Made by a program: the position numbers and the translations under genes. A model generated the notes under the pieces. The model saw nothing but the letters and a program-made list of their open reading frames with translations, did no database searches and was not told the origin of the DNA. Positions 9,504 through 20,720 of a DNA stretch of 25,473 nt are shown piece by piece (position 1 is the stretch's first letter; each line of letters opens with the position of its first letter). Where the stretch lies: contig JBNGIQ010008819.1 in the NCBI GenBank assembly GCA_049999765.1, positions 1 to 25,473 on the forward strand, in the 5' to 3' direction. The stretch comes from Phaeoceros laevis (lineage: Eukaryota; Anthocerotophyta; Anthocerotopsida; Notothyladales).

Positions 9504-9513
9504 CGAGTGGGGG
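9504..9513 (+). other. polypurine tract before the right LTR
   Basis: The G-rich run GAGTGGGGG directly precedes the TG of the right LTR, identical to the tract at 2991-3000. Confidence 0.6.
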
Positions 9514-9738
9514 TGTTGGGAAACCTAACATCCTGGGATATATTAATTAAGTATGCATATACGACGCTGAATTATAGTCAGGTTATTTAGGGTAGAGTTG
9601 AATGGGGTGACGATTATAACCGTCACCCCGGCAGGACAAGTCTGCTGGCCATGAACATTCTTGTATCATTGTTGTTCCTCTCTGCGCATTCTTGCAATAC
9701 ACCACTATAAATCTGATGATACGTTAGGTTATTCAACA
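9514..9738 (+). repeat. Copia right (3') LTR, 225 bp
   Basis: It starts TGTTG and ends CAACA like the LTR at 3001. It is 16 bp shorter because of a 4-bp and a 12-bp indel, and it carries five substitutions, one of which breaks the palindrome. The base after it begins TTACC, the candidate 5-bp target-site duplication; its partner should lie at the left end of the array outside the window. On the minus strand this LTR supplies the last 38 codons of the interrupted LINE-type ORF. Confidence 0.93.
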
Positions 9739-10900
9739 TTACCCTCTCTGGCAGACCTTGGATGTTGTCTATCAAGACTTTAAATGACACCTTCCTCGAT
9801 CTGTAGAGATCAGTTGGCAGATTTGGACTCTCCACAACCTGGCCAATTGTGACTACCATTTTATAGGCAAGCATCACATGTTGAAGTTCCAGACCGGGCA
9901 ACTCCACAGTGATTAATCTATGATTGGCTTCCTTCTGAACTTTAGAGCTGTCTTCATCCCATGTACCTATTGCAGCAGGTATGTCTCCCTTGAAGAGTGT
10001 AACAGACTCCAACATTTTGGTAACTTGAGCTGTGTCTTCCAGTTTTATCACGAACGTCTTGTCTTCTTTGGGGTGTACATAAACTGGTCTGACTTGCAAA
10101 ACTTTGAACACATGTTCCTCAACCTCTTCAATCGTAGTGCCTGCAGGAAAGGCACCATTGACTGCTGACGCCAGCAGCTCCTTGCTGAATAGAGCGATGG
10201 CATCTTCTTCATCTGTGAGCTCTGTTTTACCTCCAAGAGGAATAACTGGGGGTCCCTCATCCCTGCGGGTACGTCTTTTTGCTCCTTGTTGACTTCCGAG
10301 ATGACCTCCTTCCAACGCATTCAGGTAGCCTGAATCTTTGATTTTCCAGGTGTGGGTATTCCCTCGCTGCTGGAGCCCCACCTGTATTCTGTCCTTTAGC
10401 AACAAACCACTGCGTTTTTCCTCATAATCAGGACGGAGGATTCCGTCTTCACTTCCTTCGATCAGACGTGCTGGAGCGATTTGGGCACATTGCAGCTCAA
10501 GAGATTCTGAAGACTGCGGATCAGACCTTGACTGACTACTCTCTTGACTTGAAGACCCTTGCAAACCCTTCTCATGGCTTTCAGCCTCCACATTCATCAC
10601 TAGCAGCCCTTGCACTGATTCAAAGTTTTCCTGTAATGCATAATGAGGTTCTTCAACTTGTTGAATACACTCTTGCCTAGCAGAACCAACAGCCATCTCA
10701 ACATTCATGTGCCCATGCGCATTTGTCTTCAACATCTCATATATGTTTGCTTCATTCAGTTTCAACGCCCCACCACTACAACCAAATCGCCTCCGGAGAT
10801 CATACGCATGACGTTCACTGCGCCCCCTCCCGCCCCCAACAGGGGCGCGCAATGGCACGCTCGACTTCGCCACCACTACCGCGGAAATTTGCTTCTTCAT
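9739..10900 (-). pseudogene. LINE-type ORF1/gag-like protein, cut by the Copia insertion
   Basis: The ORF starts at ATG 10898-10900 and is open to the LTR border at 9738; reading goes on 38 codons into the LTR to a TGA at 9623-9625. The first 200 residues are polar and Ser/Gln/Glu-rich with no clear fold. From about residue 225 the protein resembles the DUF4283-type domain of plant LINE gag proteins: TFVIKLEDTAQVTKMLESV, then VELPGLELQHVMLAYKMVV, then RKVSFKVLIDNIQGLPERV. A zinc knuckle that would usually follow is missing, as expected if the 3' part lies on the other side of the Copia array. It could also be a domesticated or solo gag-like gene. Assignment rests on pattern, not on a search. 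Confidence 0.6.
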
Positions 10901-10946
10901 CCTGGACTGGTAACTAGCTATGTTCCTAGCTTCAAAATCTCACATA

Positions 10947-10970
10947 CAGTCGGCCCTCCATATAGGTTAC
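10947..10970 (+). repeat. left terminal inverted repeat of the Tigger element
   Basis: The repeat begins CAGTCGG and holds CCCTCCATATAGG. It pairs with 13344-13367 with mismatches at positions 3 and 7. A TA precedes it. Confidence 0.88.
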
Positions 10971-11227
10971 CTTGCTACAGGTTATTTCTCGATTTATGTT
11001 ACGCCGTGAGCTCCTCCCTTGTTGGGACCAAGGCGTATAAGTTATTTTTCGTTATTTGTTATTCGTTATCTTTCTAAAAAAATAGGCCACCACAAAGTGC
11101 ATGAGTCCAAATCATTATAGGTTACATGTGAGTTGGAGCCATACGAGGAGTGGCATATGTGAGGTGGAGTACGTGGAATGGCGTATGTGGAGTTTCTTGA
11201 ACCCCTAACTAACAAGTCCAAGTGTGA

Positions 11228-11480
11228 AGCCCTAAGCTCGAGTGCTCCAAACAAGCGCGAAACCATGAGAAGTAAAAAGCCCTGAGTTTGAGTGCTCCAT
11301 GCCGAAGCGCGAAGCCATGAGCAGTACAAAGCCCTATGCTNNNNNNNNNNGCTCCATGCCGAAGCGCGAAGCCATGAGCAGTACAAAGCCCTATGCTCGA
11401 GTGCGCAAAGTTTTAAGAGCTCGAGTGCCCGAAGCCGAAAGTCATGATGTGGCGTGAAGGGCAGTGAACTCGAGTGAATC
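11228..11480 (+). repeat. degenerate 50-52-bp tandem repeat with CTCGAGTG motifs
   Basis: About two and a half units begin with GCCCTRWG, then CTCGAGTGCTCC and GCGCGAARCCATGAG. The first unit (from 11230) is 50 bp and the second (from 11280) about 52 bp; later ones are broken up. CTCGAGTG occurs at 11237, 11396, 11420 and 11469, with a TTTGAGTG variant at 11287. The 47-bp duplicate around the N gap inflates the apparent copy number. Confidence 0.7.
11341..11350. other. assembly gap (10 N) flanked by a 47-bp duplicate
   Basis: Positions 11294-11340 and 11351-11397 are identical over 47 bp, the same length as at the gap at 6424. An unmerged k-mer overlap explains it better than missing DNA. 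Confidence 0.88.
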
Positions 11481-11734
11481 TAGGAGCCAAGTGCGTGAAG
11501 GGCAAGTGATCTAAGCGCATGTACAATACAGTATAGTATGTCAAGTGCTTCGCCAAGTGTAAGTGCACAAATGCTCGAACTGTATAATGCATGTGTTTCT
11601 AATTTGGTGAGGAAAGACCACATTGCTAATTCGGTGTGAGATTTTAAAGCGCTATCTCACTTGCATATTTCCCGATTGGTATAAGATTTGCTTGAATCTC
11701 TGAACGCTGTGGTGTGTAGGTCCCGACCAATGTC

Positions 11735-13184
11735 ATGCCCACATTTAAGAAGAAAGCCGGTGCTCGCATCTCTTTGACCAAGAAGCAAAAAAAGGAAGTA
11801 CTAATGTACTCAGATGCCCACAGTCACAATGTCATGATAAGGCAGGATCTGAGTGCATGGGCTACTAACCATTTTGGAGTTGATGTGTCTCCGATGGCAA
11901 TCACCAGGATATTTCAAATTGAGGAAGGTATTCGTAAGGCCAAGGAGCATGAGCTACAAAGCAAGCGCACAAGGCAAGCACACATTCCAGAAGTAGAAGA
12001 TGCTTTGTATGCTTAGTTTTTTACCATGGAGGAAAGGACCACAATTTCAGATGACCTATTACGTGAAATGAGAAAGAATTTTTATGAGAAACTTCCAGAA
12101 GCAGCAAGGAACAGATTAATAGTCACTTTCTCGCATGGATGGGTAGCAAATTTCAAGAAGCGGCATAACATAAAAGGGTATGTGAAGCATGGATAAGCAT
12201 GATCTGTTGGCAATACACAAGCAGTACAGGAAAGGATGGCCAGCATCAAGGAGACTATGCGGGCATACGATCCACATGACATATTTAATGTGGATGAAAC
12301 CGGATTGTTTTTCAGGATGGAGCCAAACAGAACACTGGCAATAAGAAGGCTAAGTGGGAAAAAGGTTGCGAAGGAGAGGCTCACTATCGATATCGCTTTG
12401 ACAGCCATTATGGATGGAAGTTGGAAGCTTCCACCATTTGTCATAAACAGATACTTACGGCCACGAGCATTCAAGGCTAGAAACATCGCTCGAGTGGAGA
12501 ACTTGGGGGTTTTGTGGGCTGTCAACAAGACTGCTTGGATGACAAAAGCTTACTTTGAAAGGTTTTTGTTTGACTTTGAGCAACGTATGGTGGCTGCAGG
12601 TAGGCAAAGAGGGCTCCTCATGACCAATGCTCCTCTGCACGAGATGCCCGATGCCATTTATGACAGATTGCAAGTAACCAAGGTGGAGTTCTTTCCTCCC
12701 AATGTGAGTTGTCTGTTCCAACACATGGATGCAGGAATCATTCACTCGTTTAAGACACACTATTGGAAGAAGCTTGTGCGACATCAAATCATGCAATTAG
12801 AAGCTCAGAAGCCTTTTTTAGTAGATGCTTATGATGTTGTCAAATTTGGGCCAATATCCTTCCTCCACCTTACAATGAGCATGATGAGCAAGATGATGTT
12901 GACGATCCTAACGAGGATCCCTCTGAGATGGAAGAGGAGGCCAGACCACCAGTAGCCGTATCACAGGTTGAGAAAGCATGGAGTTGCTACGCACTTGTTT
13001 GACTGATAGCCGTATCACAGGTTGAGAAAGCATGGAGTTGCTACGCACTTGTTTGACTGAACGCACCTACGATACATCACATACCATGGGCAATTTGCGT
13101 AGGCTAGAAAGAGATATACTCAGAGATGTGCCAAATGGTATGAAACAGGCTCCACTAACTCAATTCTTTAGGCCCGTTCAGTTT
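11735..13184 (+). pseudogene. Tigger/pogo-like transposase, multiply broken
   Basis: One frame runs from ATG 11735 to about 12860 with three stops: TAG 12014, TAA 12194 and TGA 12200. The N-terminus is a CENP-B-type helix-turn-helix pair (ISLTKKQKKEVLMYSD; later WVANFKKRHNIKGYVKHG). The DDE_1 domain follows: first Asp in FNVDETGLFFRM, then KKVAKERLTIDIALTAIMDG and KLPPFVI, then LLMTNAPLHEM, where the second catalytic Asp is replaced by Thr, and third Asp in QHMDAGIIHSFK. Downstream, two shifts are needed to read an acidic stretch (from about 12862) and then MELLRTCLTERTYD with GNLRRLERDI (from 13032). The end QAPLTQFFRP at about 13155-13184 fits the PCNA-interacting (PIP) consensus QxxLxxFF. 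The protein would cut and paste the element in the nucleus; this copy cannot. Confidence 0.88.
12953..13060 (+). repeat. perfect 54-bp tandem duplication in the transposase 3' region
   Basis: Positions 12953-13006 are repeated exactly at 13007-13060. The unit is 18 codons and keeps the frame, but contains TGA in the acidic-tail frame. It is either a recent slippage or an assembly fault of the kind seen at the two N gaps. Confidence 0.92.
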
Positions 13185-13343
13185 TTGAGCTTTATATGGA
13201 TTTTGAATATTTATTTATTTTATTGATTTTTAGGATTTTTAATTCTTGAAAAATACCCTATTTGGTACATGTTACACCTTGTTATATGTTACGCCAATAG
13301 CTACCCCAAGGCGTAACCTATATGGAGGGTCGACCCCCAAGTC

Positions 13344-13367
13344 GTAACCTATATGGAGGGTCGAGTG
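13344..13367 (-). repeat. right terminal inverted repeat of the Tigger element
   Basis: The outer seven bases are TCGAGTG on the plus strand and the inner part is CCTATATGGAGGG. A TA follows at 13368-13369. A partial extra copy of the inner sequence sits about 30 bp further inside. Confidence 0.88.
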
Positions 13368-13369
13368 TA

Positions 13370-14556
13370 TCTACACCAAAGAATCTAACTAGCGCCGCCG
13401 GATAGGGACCTCCTGCAGCCAGCCAGCCAGCCTTCCTTGCAAGGGAGACCATTCTCCGTGCCACTGGTTAACGTTGCAGGCGATTTCATCGTATCTAACA
13501 AATTGGAGAAAAGCGGAAAGCGGCCAGGGCACACTCCCTCGCTGGCACCCGGCAACGCTAGCATGAGAGATCAGGAAGAAAATAATATCGTGCTTATGCT
13601 CGGAGGACGCAAAGCAGGCAGCAGCACACAGCACCGGCACACCAAGCCAATAATACACTCTGCTTCTTAACCCCACAACGGTAACTTTAGTGAACAGTAA
13701 ATAACTTACCGGTCTACCAACCGAAGAACCCGTTTGCTCATGTGTGGGCAGTGTGGAACGCAGACAGGCAGCGAGGCGGCCACCGTTCCAAATAACCGGG
13801 CTAGACGAGGTTCATCATTGGCGAGAACCAGGGGAAGACTCCTGTCCAGGCCGGGTAAGACGGAGTGAAGGACCACCCACCAACCAATCAATCAGTAGTA
13901 CTCGAGACAAGCGAGCGAGACTGATGATGCCTGGTCCCTCCACCATCCCTCCCCAATGAGAACGCGAATGAGACATGAGACGGCGTCGGCCAGCCACGTC
14001 TCTCCTCTCCCGTCTACATTCACTCTGACGCCAGCCACAGCTTCGGCATTTTCTACATGCCGATTCCTCGCTCCGTGACGGTCGCAGAGTGTGGCCCCGG
14101 AAATGCTTGTTAATCAGGGAAGGCCAGAGCATCCTTCCCACAACTGCCACTGCCTGGCAGCTTCCGGACACACGAAACGGATTGAATGCCCGCAACAGCT
14201 CTGGCCTCCACTGCAGGCGGAAGAGATGGCTACCACCGGACACAATGGCCCCGCCCCGCAGATCTAGCGGCTTTCCTCCAAATCTGGCAGTGAGGAGTGT
14301 TTTGCTTGTGAGCCTCAGCCTAGGGCTCACAGCACTCGCAACAAGCAGTCAGCCTGCCTCGAGGAAGGAGGGAGGGCCCCGGACCGGCCTTTTAAAGGGA
14401 GGATGCTCCTTTGCGCCTGTAGCTTCAGATCGGGACCAGTCCACAGTAGTCCAATCCGCCTTGGGAAAGCCTTGGGACCAAGCCACCGAGCTGAACCACA
14501 GTCCTCCTCCCCCTCCTGTGCCTGTGTCTCCTCAGCTCAGCGAAGCTTGTTGTAGG
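13370..14556. other. intergenic and promoter/5' UTR region of the DUF538 gene
   Basis: About 1.2 kb without a convincing gene on either strand. It holds a (CAGC)4 run near 13417-13432, a TATA-like TTTTAAAG at 14390-14397, and a C/T-rich leader (CCTCCTCCCCCTCCTG near 14503) typical of a plant 5' UTR. The DUF538 frame stays open upstream to about 14089, including an ATG at 14245; see the finding on that. Confidence 0.5.
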
Positions 14557-15066
14557 ATGGTGAGCTCGTCAGGGATGGGGAGGCGGTGCCCGAGGCAGCA
14601 GCAGCAAACAGCGATGGCAGCCCTAGCCGCGCTCTTCGTTGCCCTCGCGGCTGCTGCGGTGAGGGCGGAGCCGACGGCGTACGACCAGCTGGAGGCGCAC
14701 GGCTTCCCGCGGGGGCTGCTCCCCAAGACGGTTCTCAGCTACGAGCTGCAGGACAACGGCAAGTTCGTGGTTCACCTCGACGGCTCCTGCTCCTTCACCA
14801 TCCCGGGGGAGAAGATCCCCGTCAAGTACTCGGACACCATCAAGGGCACGCTCAAATACGGCAGCCTGCGCGACCTCAGCGGGGTGCAGGTGAAGGTGCT
14901 GTGGATCTGGTGGGGCATAACCGGCATCTCGGTGAGCGACGATGACCTCGTCTTCGAGGTGGGCTTCATCTCCGCGGCCTACCCTGCCTCCAACTTCGAC
15001 TCCGGCCTGGCTTGCGACGCCAAAAAGATCTCCTCTCCTTACTCCCTGCGCTCCGCTTTCATGTGA
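14557..15066 (+). CDS. secreted DUF538 family protein
   Basis: The 169-aa protein is encoded without an intron. Residues 20-37 (MAALAALFVALAAAAVRA) form a clear signal peptide ending in an ARA-like site, so the mature protein starts near EPTAYDQL. The DUF538 domain covers the rest: AYDQLEAHGFPRGLLPKTV, then YELQDNGKFVVHLDGSCSF, VKYSDTIKGTLKYGSLRDLSG, VKVLWIWWGITGISVSDDDL and VGFISAAYPASNF. A second Cys (LACDA) could pair with the one in GSCSF. DUF538 is plant-specific; the Arabidopsis SVB proteins belong to it, and its biochemical role is not settled. The ATG at 14557 is used because it has A at -3 and G at +4. The ATG at 14614 gives a cleaner signal peptide and may be the true start. The TGA at 15064 overlaps no neighbour. 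Confidence 0.85.
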   Translation: MVSSSGMGRRCPRQQQQTAMAALAALFVALAAAAVRAEPTAYDQLEAHGFPRGLLPKTVLSYELQDNGKFVVHLDGSCSFTIPGEKIPVKYSDTIKGTLKYGSLRDLSGVQVKVLWIWWGITGISVSDDDLVFEVGFISAAYPASNFDSGLACDAKKISSPYSLRSAFM

Positions 15067-15712
15067 TGGGACGGGATGTTCCGTGCTCCACAAGTCGGTG
15101 CAAGTTCTGGACATCTCTGGTGGAGCTAGGGGGGTCTTCTTTCCTTTGCTGGCACCCACGGGAGTGGTGAGGTGTGGTTTTGTGGCCAGCTGGGTCGCGG
15201 CAAGCCTGTAGCATACCGATAGGGAGACTAGTGTACATGCTGAGGGCAAACTTGCACCTTTGGGCTTCACGAGTTGAGCACCGGTAGGTGATGGATGACC
15301 AGTGGAGCGAGCGCCCTGTGTCTAACTTGCTGTTGATAGAGGTCAGGCGGTGTTGCCGGTAGACAACAGGCTTTTCTTCTCGATGTTCTTTAGTCCTTTC
15401 GGACAATGCTGCCGAAAGGCTGCTTAACTGCGACATGGTGGTGTGGAGCTACCCACACGGGTGTCCTCCACCCGTTTGTGTTGCTTTTAGCTGCCATGCT
15501 CTTTGTCCCTTGTATCAGTGGATTGACGAAAGAACGCAACTTCCTTGCGTGCAAGTGTCGTCGTCACATATGTTGCTGCCTATATGAATTTACCAGTTGC
15601 AGATACATGTACATAACATACAGAAGGGTGACGCCAATTGCCGCCACCAAATACTATGCGTGCCGCCATGGTCAACAATTGTGGTTATTTCCCAGCTCGC
15701 CCGAGAGCCTCA
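15067..15712. other. 3' region between two convergent genes
   Basis: This 646-bp stretch lies between the DUF538 stop and the RF1 stop on the opposite strand. It must hold both 3' UTRs and polyadenylation signals. No canonical AATAAA stands out and I see no gene in it. Confidence 0.5.
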
Positions 15713-18823
<3,111 letters not shown>

Positions 18824-19055
18824 TGCGTTGATGTGAAGAACGTGCACAAATCCCATAAATTTCAAAGAGATTCTTGGCCCTTGCAAACCCTATTGTCTTG
18901 CACATAAGTTGACCTAGACATGGACTAATATCGCTAAATGCGTCAGTCCAGGTGTGCACGAAGATGCAGAAGTCGATGTTCGGACCGCAGCTGTGTGTGA
19001 GCTGAAGGTTGAGAGCGTGTTGAGCATGGCGAATTAAAGCGAGGAGAAGCAGGGC
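18824..19055. promoter_or_regulatory. compact bidirectional promoter between RF1 and the ubiquitin hydrolase
   Basis: Only 232 bp separate the start codons of two divergent genes, so both core promoters and both 5' UTRs must fit here. I see no clear TATA box in either direction, as is common for housekeeping head-to-head gene pairs. Shared regulation is an inference. Confidence 0.55.
19026..19037 (+). promoter_or_regulatory. three-codon upstream ORF before the ubiquitin hydrolase
   Basis: ATG-GCG-AAT-TAA encodes Met-Ala-Asn and stops 18 nt before the main ATG at 19056. Its context (A at -3, G at +4) is at least as good as that of the main start (G at -3, G at +4). If transcripts start upstream of it, it should lower translation of the main ORF. 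The transcription start is not visible. Confidence 0.4.
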
Positions 19056-20720
19056 ATGGCGGACCAGGTATTCATATTTGGATCGTTTACGGAGGATGAA
19101 GCTTCGGTAGCGCAGCGAAGCAGCTTGGTCCGAGGGCCGGGATCCCCTGCAGGATCTTCCGCCGGATCGCCCGCAAGTTCTCCTGGAGGACGAGGGGCTC
19201 AAGGTCAAGTTCAGTCGGAAAAAGGTGGTCGAGGGTTAGCACCCACTAATCACAGGTCCAGTCAAGAGGGAAGTCTCCAGCAATCTCGATCACCCAGGCA
19301 GAACCACAAATCACTTGGAGCGCGCCAACTGTTGGGAGTGGAGACCAACAATGAAGGAGCAAGTCACCCTCCAACTAGAGGAGGACGCGCAAAGGGCACT
19401 CCCACTGAAAGGGGTGCGGAAGGTTGGGTAGGGCAGAATTCTGTTGCCGAAACGGTGGAAGTTCTAAGTTTGAGCGAGTCCGCGGGCGGTGGTGGAAAGG
19501 TCGAGGTACAGGCTTCTGAACCCGTCGTAGCTGGAGTTCCAGAATCCGATATGGTGACCATGATCAGCGGAGCAGCTTTTGACGCGAAGGCGTTGCTCCA
19601 GAGTCTTCGCGAGCCATCTCCTCTCAAAATACAGTTGTCCCCTAGGGGCCTGTGGAATACTGGGAATTCCTGCTTTCTGAACTCTGTCCTGCAGGCTCTC
19701 CTGTCGTGCTCTCCATTTGTGTCCTTTCTGCAACGACTACAGGTGCACCACCCTCCTCAGAAGATCTGTCCCACTCTTCGGGCATTTGCAGAATTTAGCG
19801 TCCAATTTAGGACAAAACCTACAGATGGGAGGCCCACAGGTTCCACGGATCCAACCTCGAGCGGTGCTGGACATCCCTTTGCTCCTGCTATGTTCGAGAT
19901 GGTCCTTCACAACTTCAGACGGGACAATTCGGGGATGAGGACTAGGCAGGAGGATGCGCAGGAGTTCCTCAGTTTCCTGATGTGCCAGATGCATGACGAA
20001 CTGCTGCACTTGGAAGGAAAGGATGGATCCGCTCAGCAGGCGCCAACCCCAACCTCTGGCAATGAAGAAGACGAGAGCTGGGAAACCGTGGGGCGGAAGA
20101 ATCGGTCGGCTATCGTACGGACGCATAGTTTCGAGGAATCCAGCATTACAGCAGTCTTCGGTGGCAAACTACGGAGTGTTGTGAAAACCGCAGGGAAGAA
20201 GCCATCTGCAACCGTGCAACCCTTTCTGTTGCTACACCTAGATGTGCTACCAGAGGCGGTGAGGTCTGTAGATGATGCTCTGAAGTCCTATGTGGCTCCA
20301 GTGCCCATCGAAGGCTACAGAGCCAAGTCGGGAGATGCAGCAGCAGTCAGTGCGAGCAAGACTGTTCAGATTCAGTCCTTGCCTAAAGTTCTGGTGCTGC
20401 ACCTAACCCGATTCAGCTTTGGACCATCAGGGGCTCGCAAGGTGCACAAGCCCATCCGCTTTAGCTTGCACATGACTATAGGATTGGATTTGCTTTCCTC
20501 CAGTGTGGGCCCTGGGCTGGAGGGCCGAGAGTACGAGCTTGTCGCCACCATCTCCCATCACGGAAAGGATCCCTCCGGAGGCCACTATACTACAGACTCC
20601 AGACAGTACGATGGGAGATGGCTTCGTTTCGATGATAGGACTGTTTCTTTTGTCACTCCCAAGGATGTGCTTCACGACCAGGCATATTTATTGTTCTACA
20701 GACAGATATCAAAAAGTTGA
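19056..20720 (+). CDS. ubiquitin carboxyl-terminal hydrolase, USP10/UBP24-like
   Basis: A single exon encodes 554 aa. Residues 1-190 are low-complexity (Gly/Ser/Arg/Glu) and probably disordered. The USP domain starts at LSPRGLWNTGNSCFLNSVLQ, with catalytic Cys206 in the Cys box, followed by LLSCSPFVSFLQRLQ. RQEDAQEFLSFLMCQMHDELL is the second USP block. The His box reads HHGKDPSGGHYTT with His510, and WLRFDDRTVSFV supplies the acidic partner (Asp527); YLLFYRQ closes the fold. An acidic insert (ESWETVGRKNRSAI) sits mid-domain. The order and length match plant UBP24 and animal USP10, cysteine proteases that remove ubiquitin from proteins in cytosol and nucleus. All catalytic residues are present. 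The start follows a 3-codon upstream ORF, and the gene is divergent from plastid RF1. Confidence 0.9.
   Translation: MADQVFIFGSFTEDEASVAQRSSLVRGPGSPAGSSAGSPASSPGGRGAQGQVQSEKGGRGLAPTNHRSSQEGSLQQSRSPRQNHKSLGARQLLGVETNNEGASHPPTRGGRAKGTPTERGAEGWVGQNSVAETVEVLSLSESAGGGGKVEVQASEPVVAGVPESDMVTMISGAAFDAKALLQSLREPSPLKIQLSPRGLWNTGNSCFLNSVLQALLSCSPFVSFLQRLQVHHPPQKICPTLRAFAEFSVQFRTKPTDGRPTGSTDPTSSGAGHPFAPAMFEMVLHNFRRDNSGMRTRQEDAQEFLSFLMCQMHDELLHLEGKDGSAQQAPTPTSGNEEDESWETVGRKNRSAIVRTHSFEESSITAVFGGKLRSVVKTAGKKPSATVQPFLLLHLDVLPEAVRSVDDALKSYVAPVPIEGYRAKSGDAAAVSASKTVQIQSLPKVLVLHLTRFSFGPSGARKVHKPIRFSLHMTIGLDLLSSSVGPGLEGREYELVATISHHGKDPSGGHYTTDSRQYDGRWLRFDDRTVSFVTPKDVLHDQAYLLFYRQISKS

Larger units (their letters stand above)
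3242..9513 (+). mobile_element. Ty1/Copia internal region, full length but decayed
   Basis: This is the internal region between the LTRs at 3001-3241 and 9514-9738. Order: primer binding site, a long leader with broken coding traces, gag, protease, integrase, reverse transcriptase, RNase H, a 3' stretch with an antisense ORF, polypurine tract. Integrase before RT defines Copia rather than Gypsy. From gag (4182) to 8819 everything lies in one frame, interrupted by TAG 4749, TGA 5757 and TGA 7293, so the element is non-autonomous now. A 10-N gap at 6424-6433 is flanked by a 47-bp duplicate and is probably spurious. The target-site duplication cannot be tested because the left end of the array is outside the window. 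Confidence 0.93.
10947..13367 (+). mobile_element. Tigger/pogo (Tc1/mariner superfamily) DNA transposon, complete but inactive
   Basis: The left end is CAGTCGGCCCTCCATATAGG followed by TTAC. The right end, read on the minus strand, matches it over 24 bp with two mismatches. Each end is bordered by TA (10945-10946 and 13368-13369), the target duplication of this superfamily. A second copy of the inner repeat lies just inside the right end (about 13312-13333). The 2.4-kb element carries a CENP-B/DDE transposase pseudogene, a subterminal array of TCGAGTG motifs and a short tandem repeat with an assembly gap. It lies 46 bp upstream of the LINE-type ORF start, so it may have inserted in that older element. 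Confidence 0.9.

Noticed and set aside
3242-9513. Gypsy-type or endogenous-virus identity
   Set aside because: Integrase lies before reverse transcriptase, there is no envelope-like ORF, and the primer site and YIDD/CDNQGA motifs are those of Copia.
13815-14330. 171-codon minus-strand open frame upstream of the DUF538 gene
   Set aside because: GC-rich promoter DNA, Arg/Ser-rich product with no domain, and no splice or start evidence; more likely chance.
14623-15270. 215-codon minus-strand frame across the DUF538 gene
   Set aside because: Antisense shadow of the GC-rich DUF538 coding sequence.
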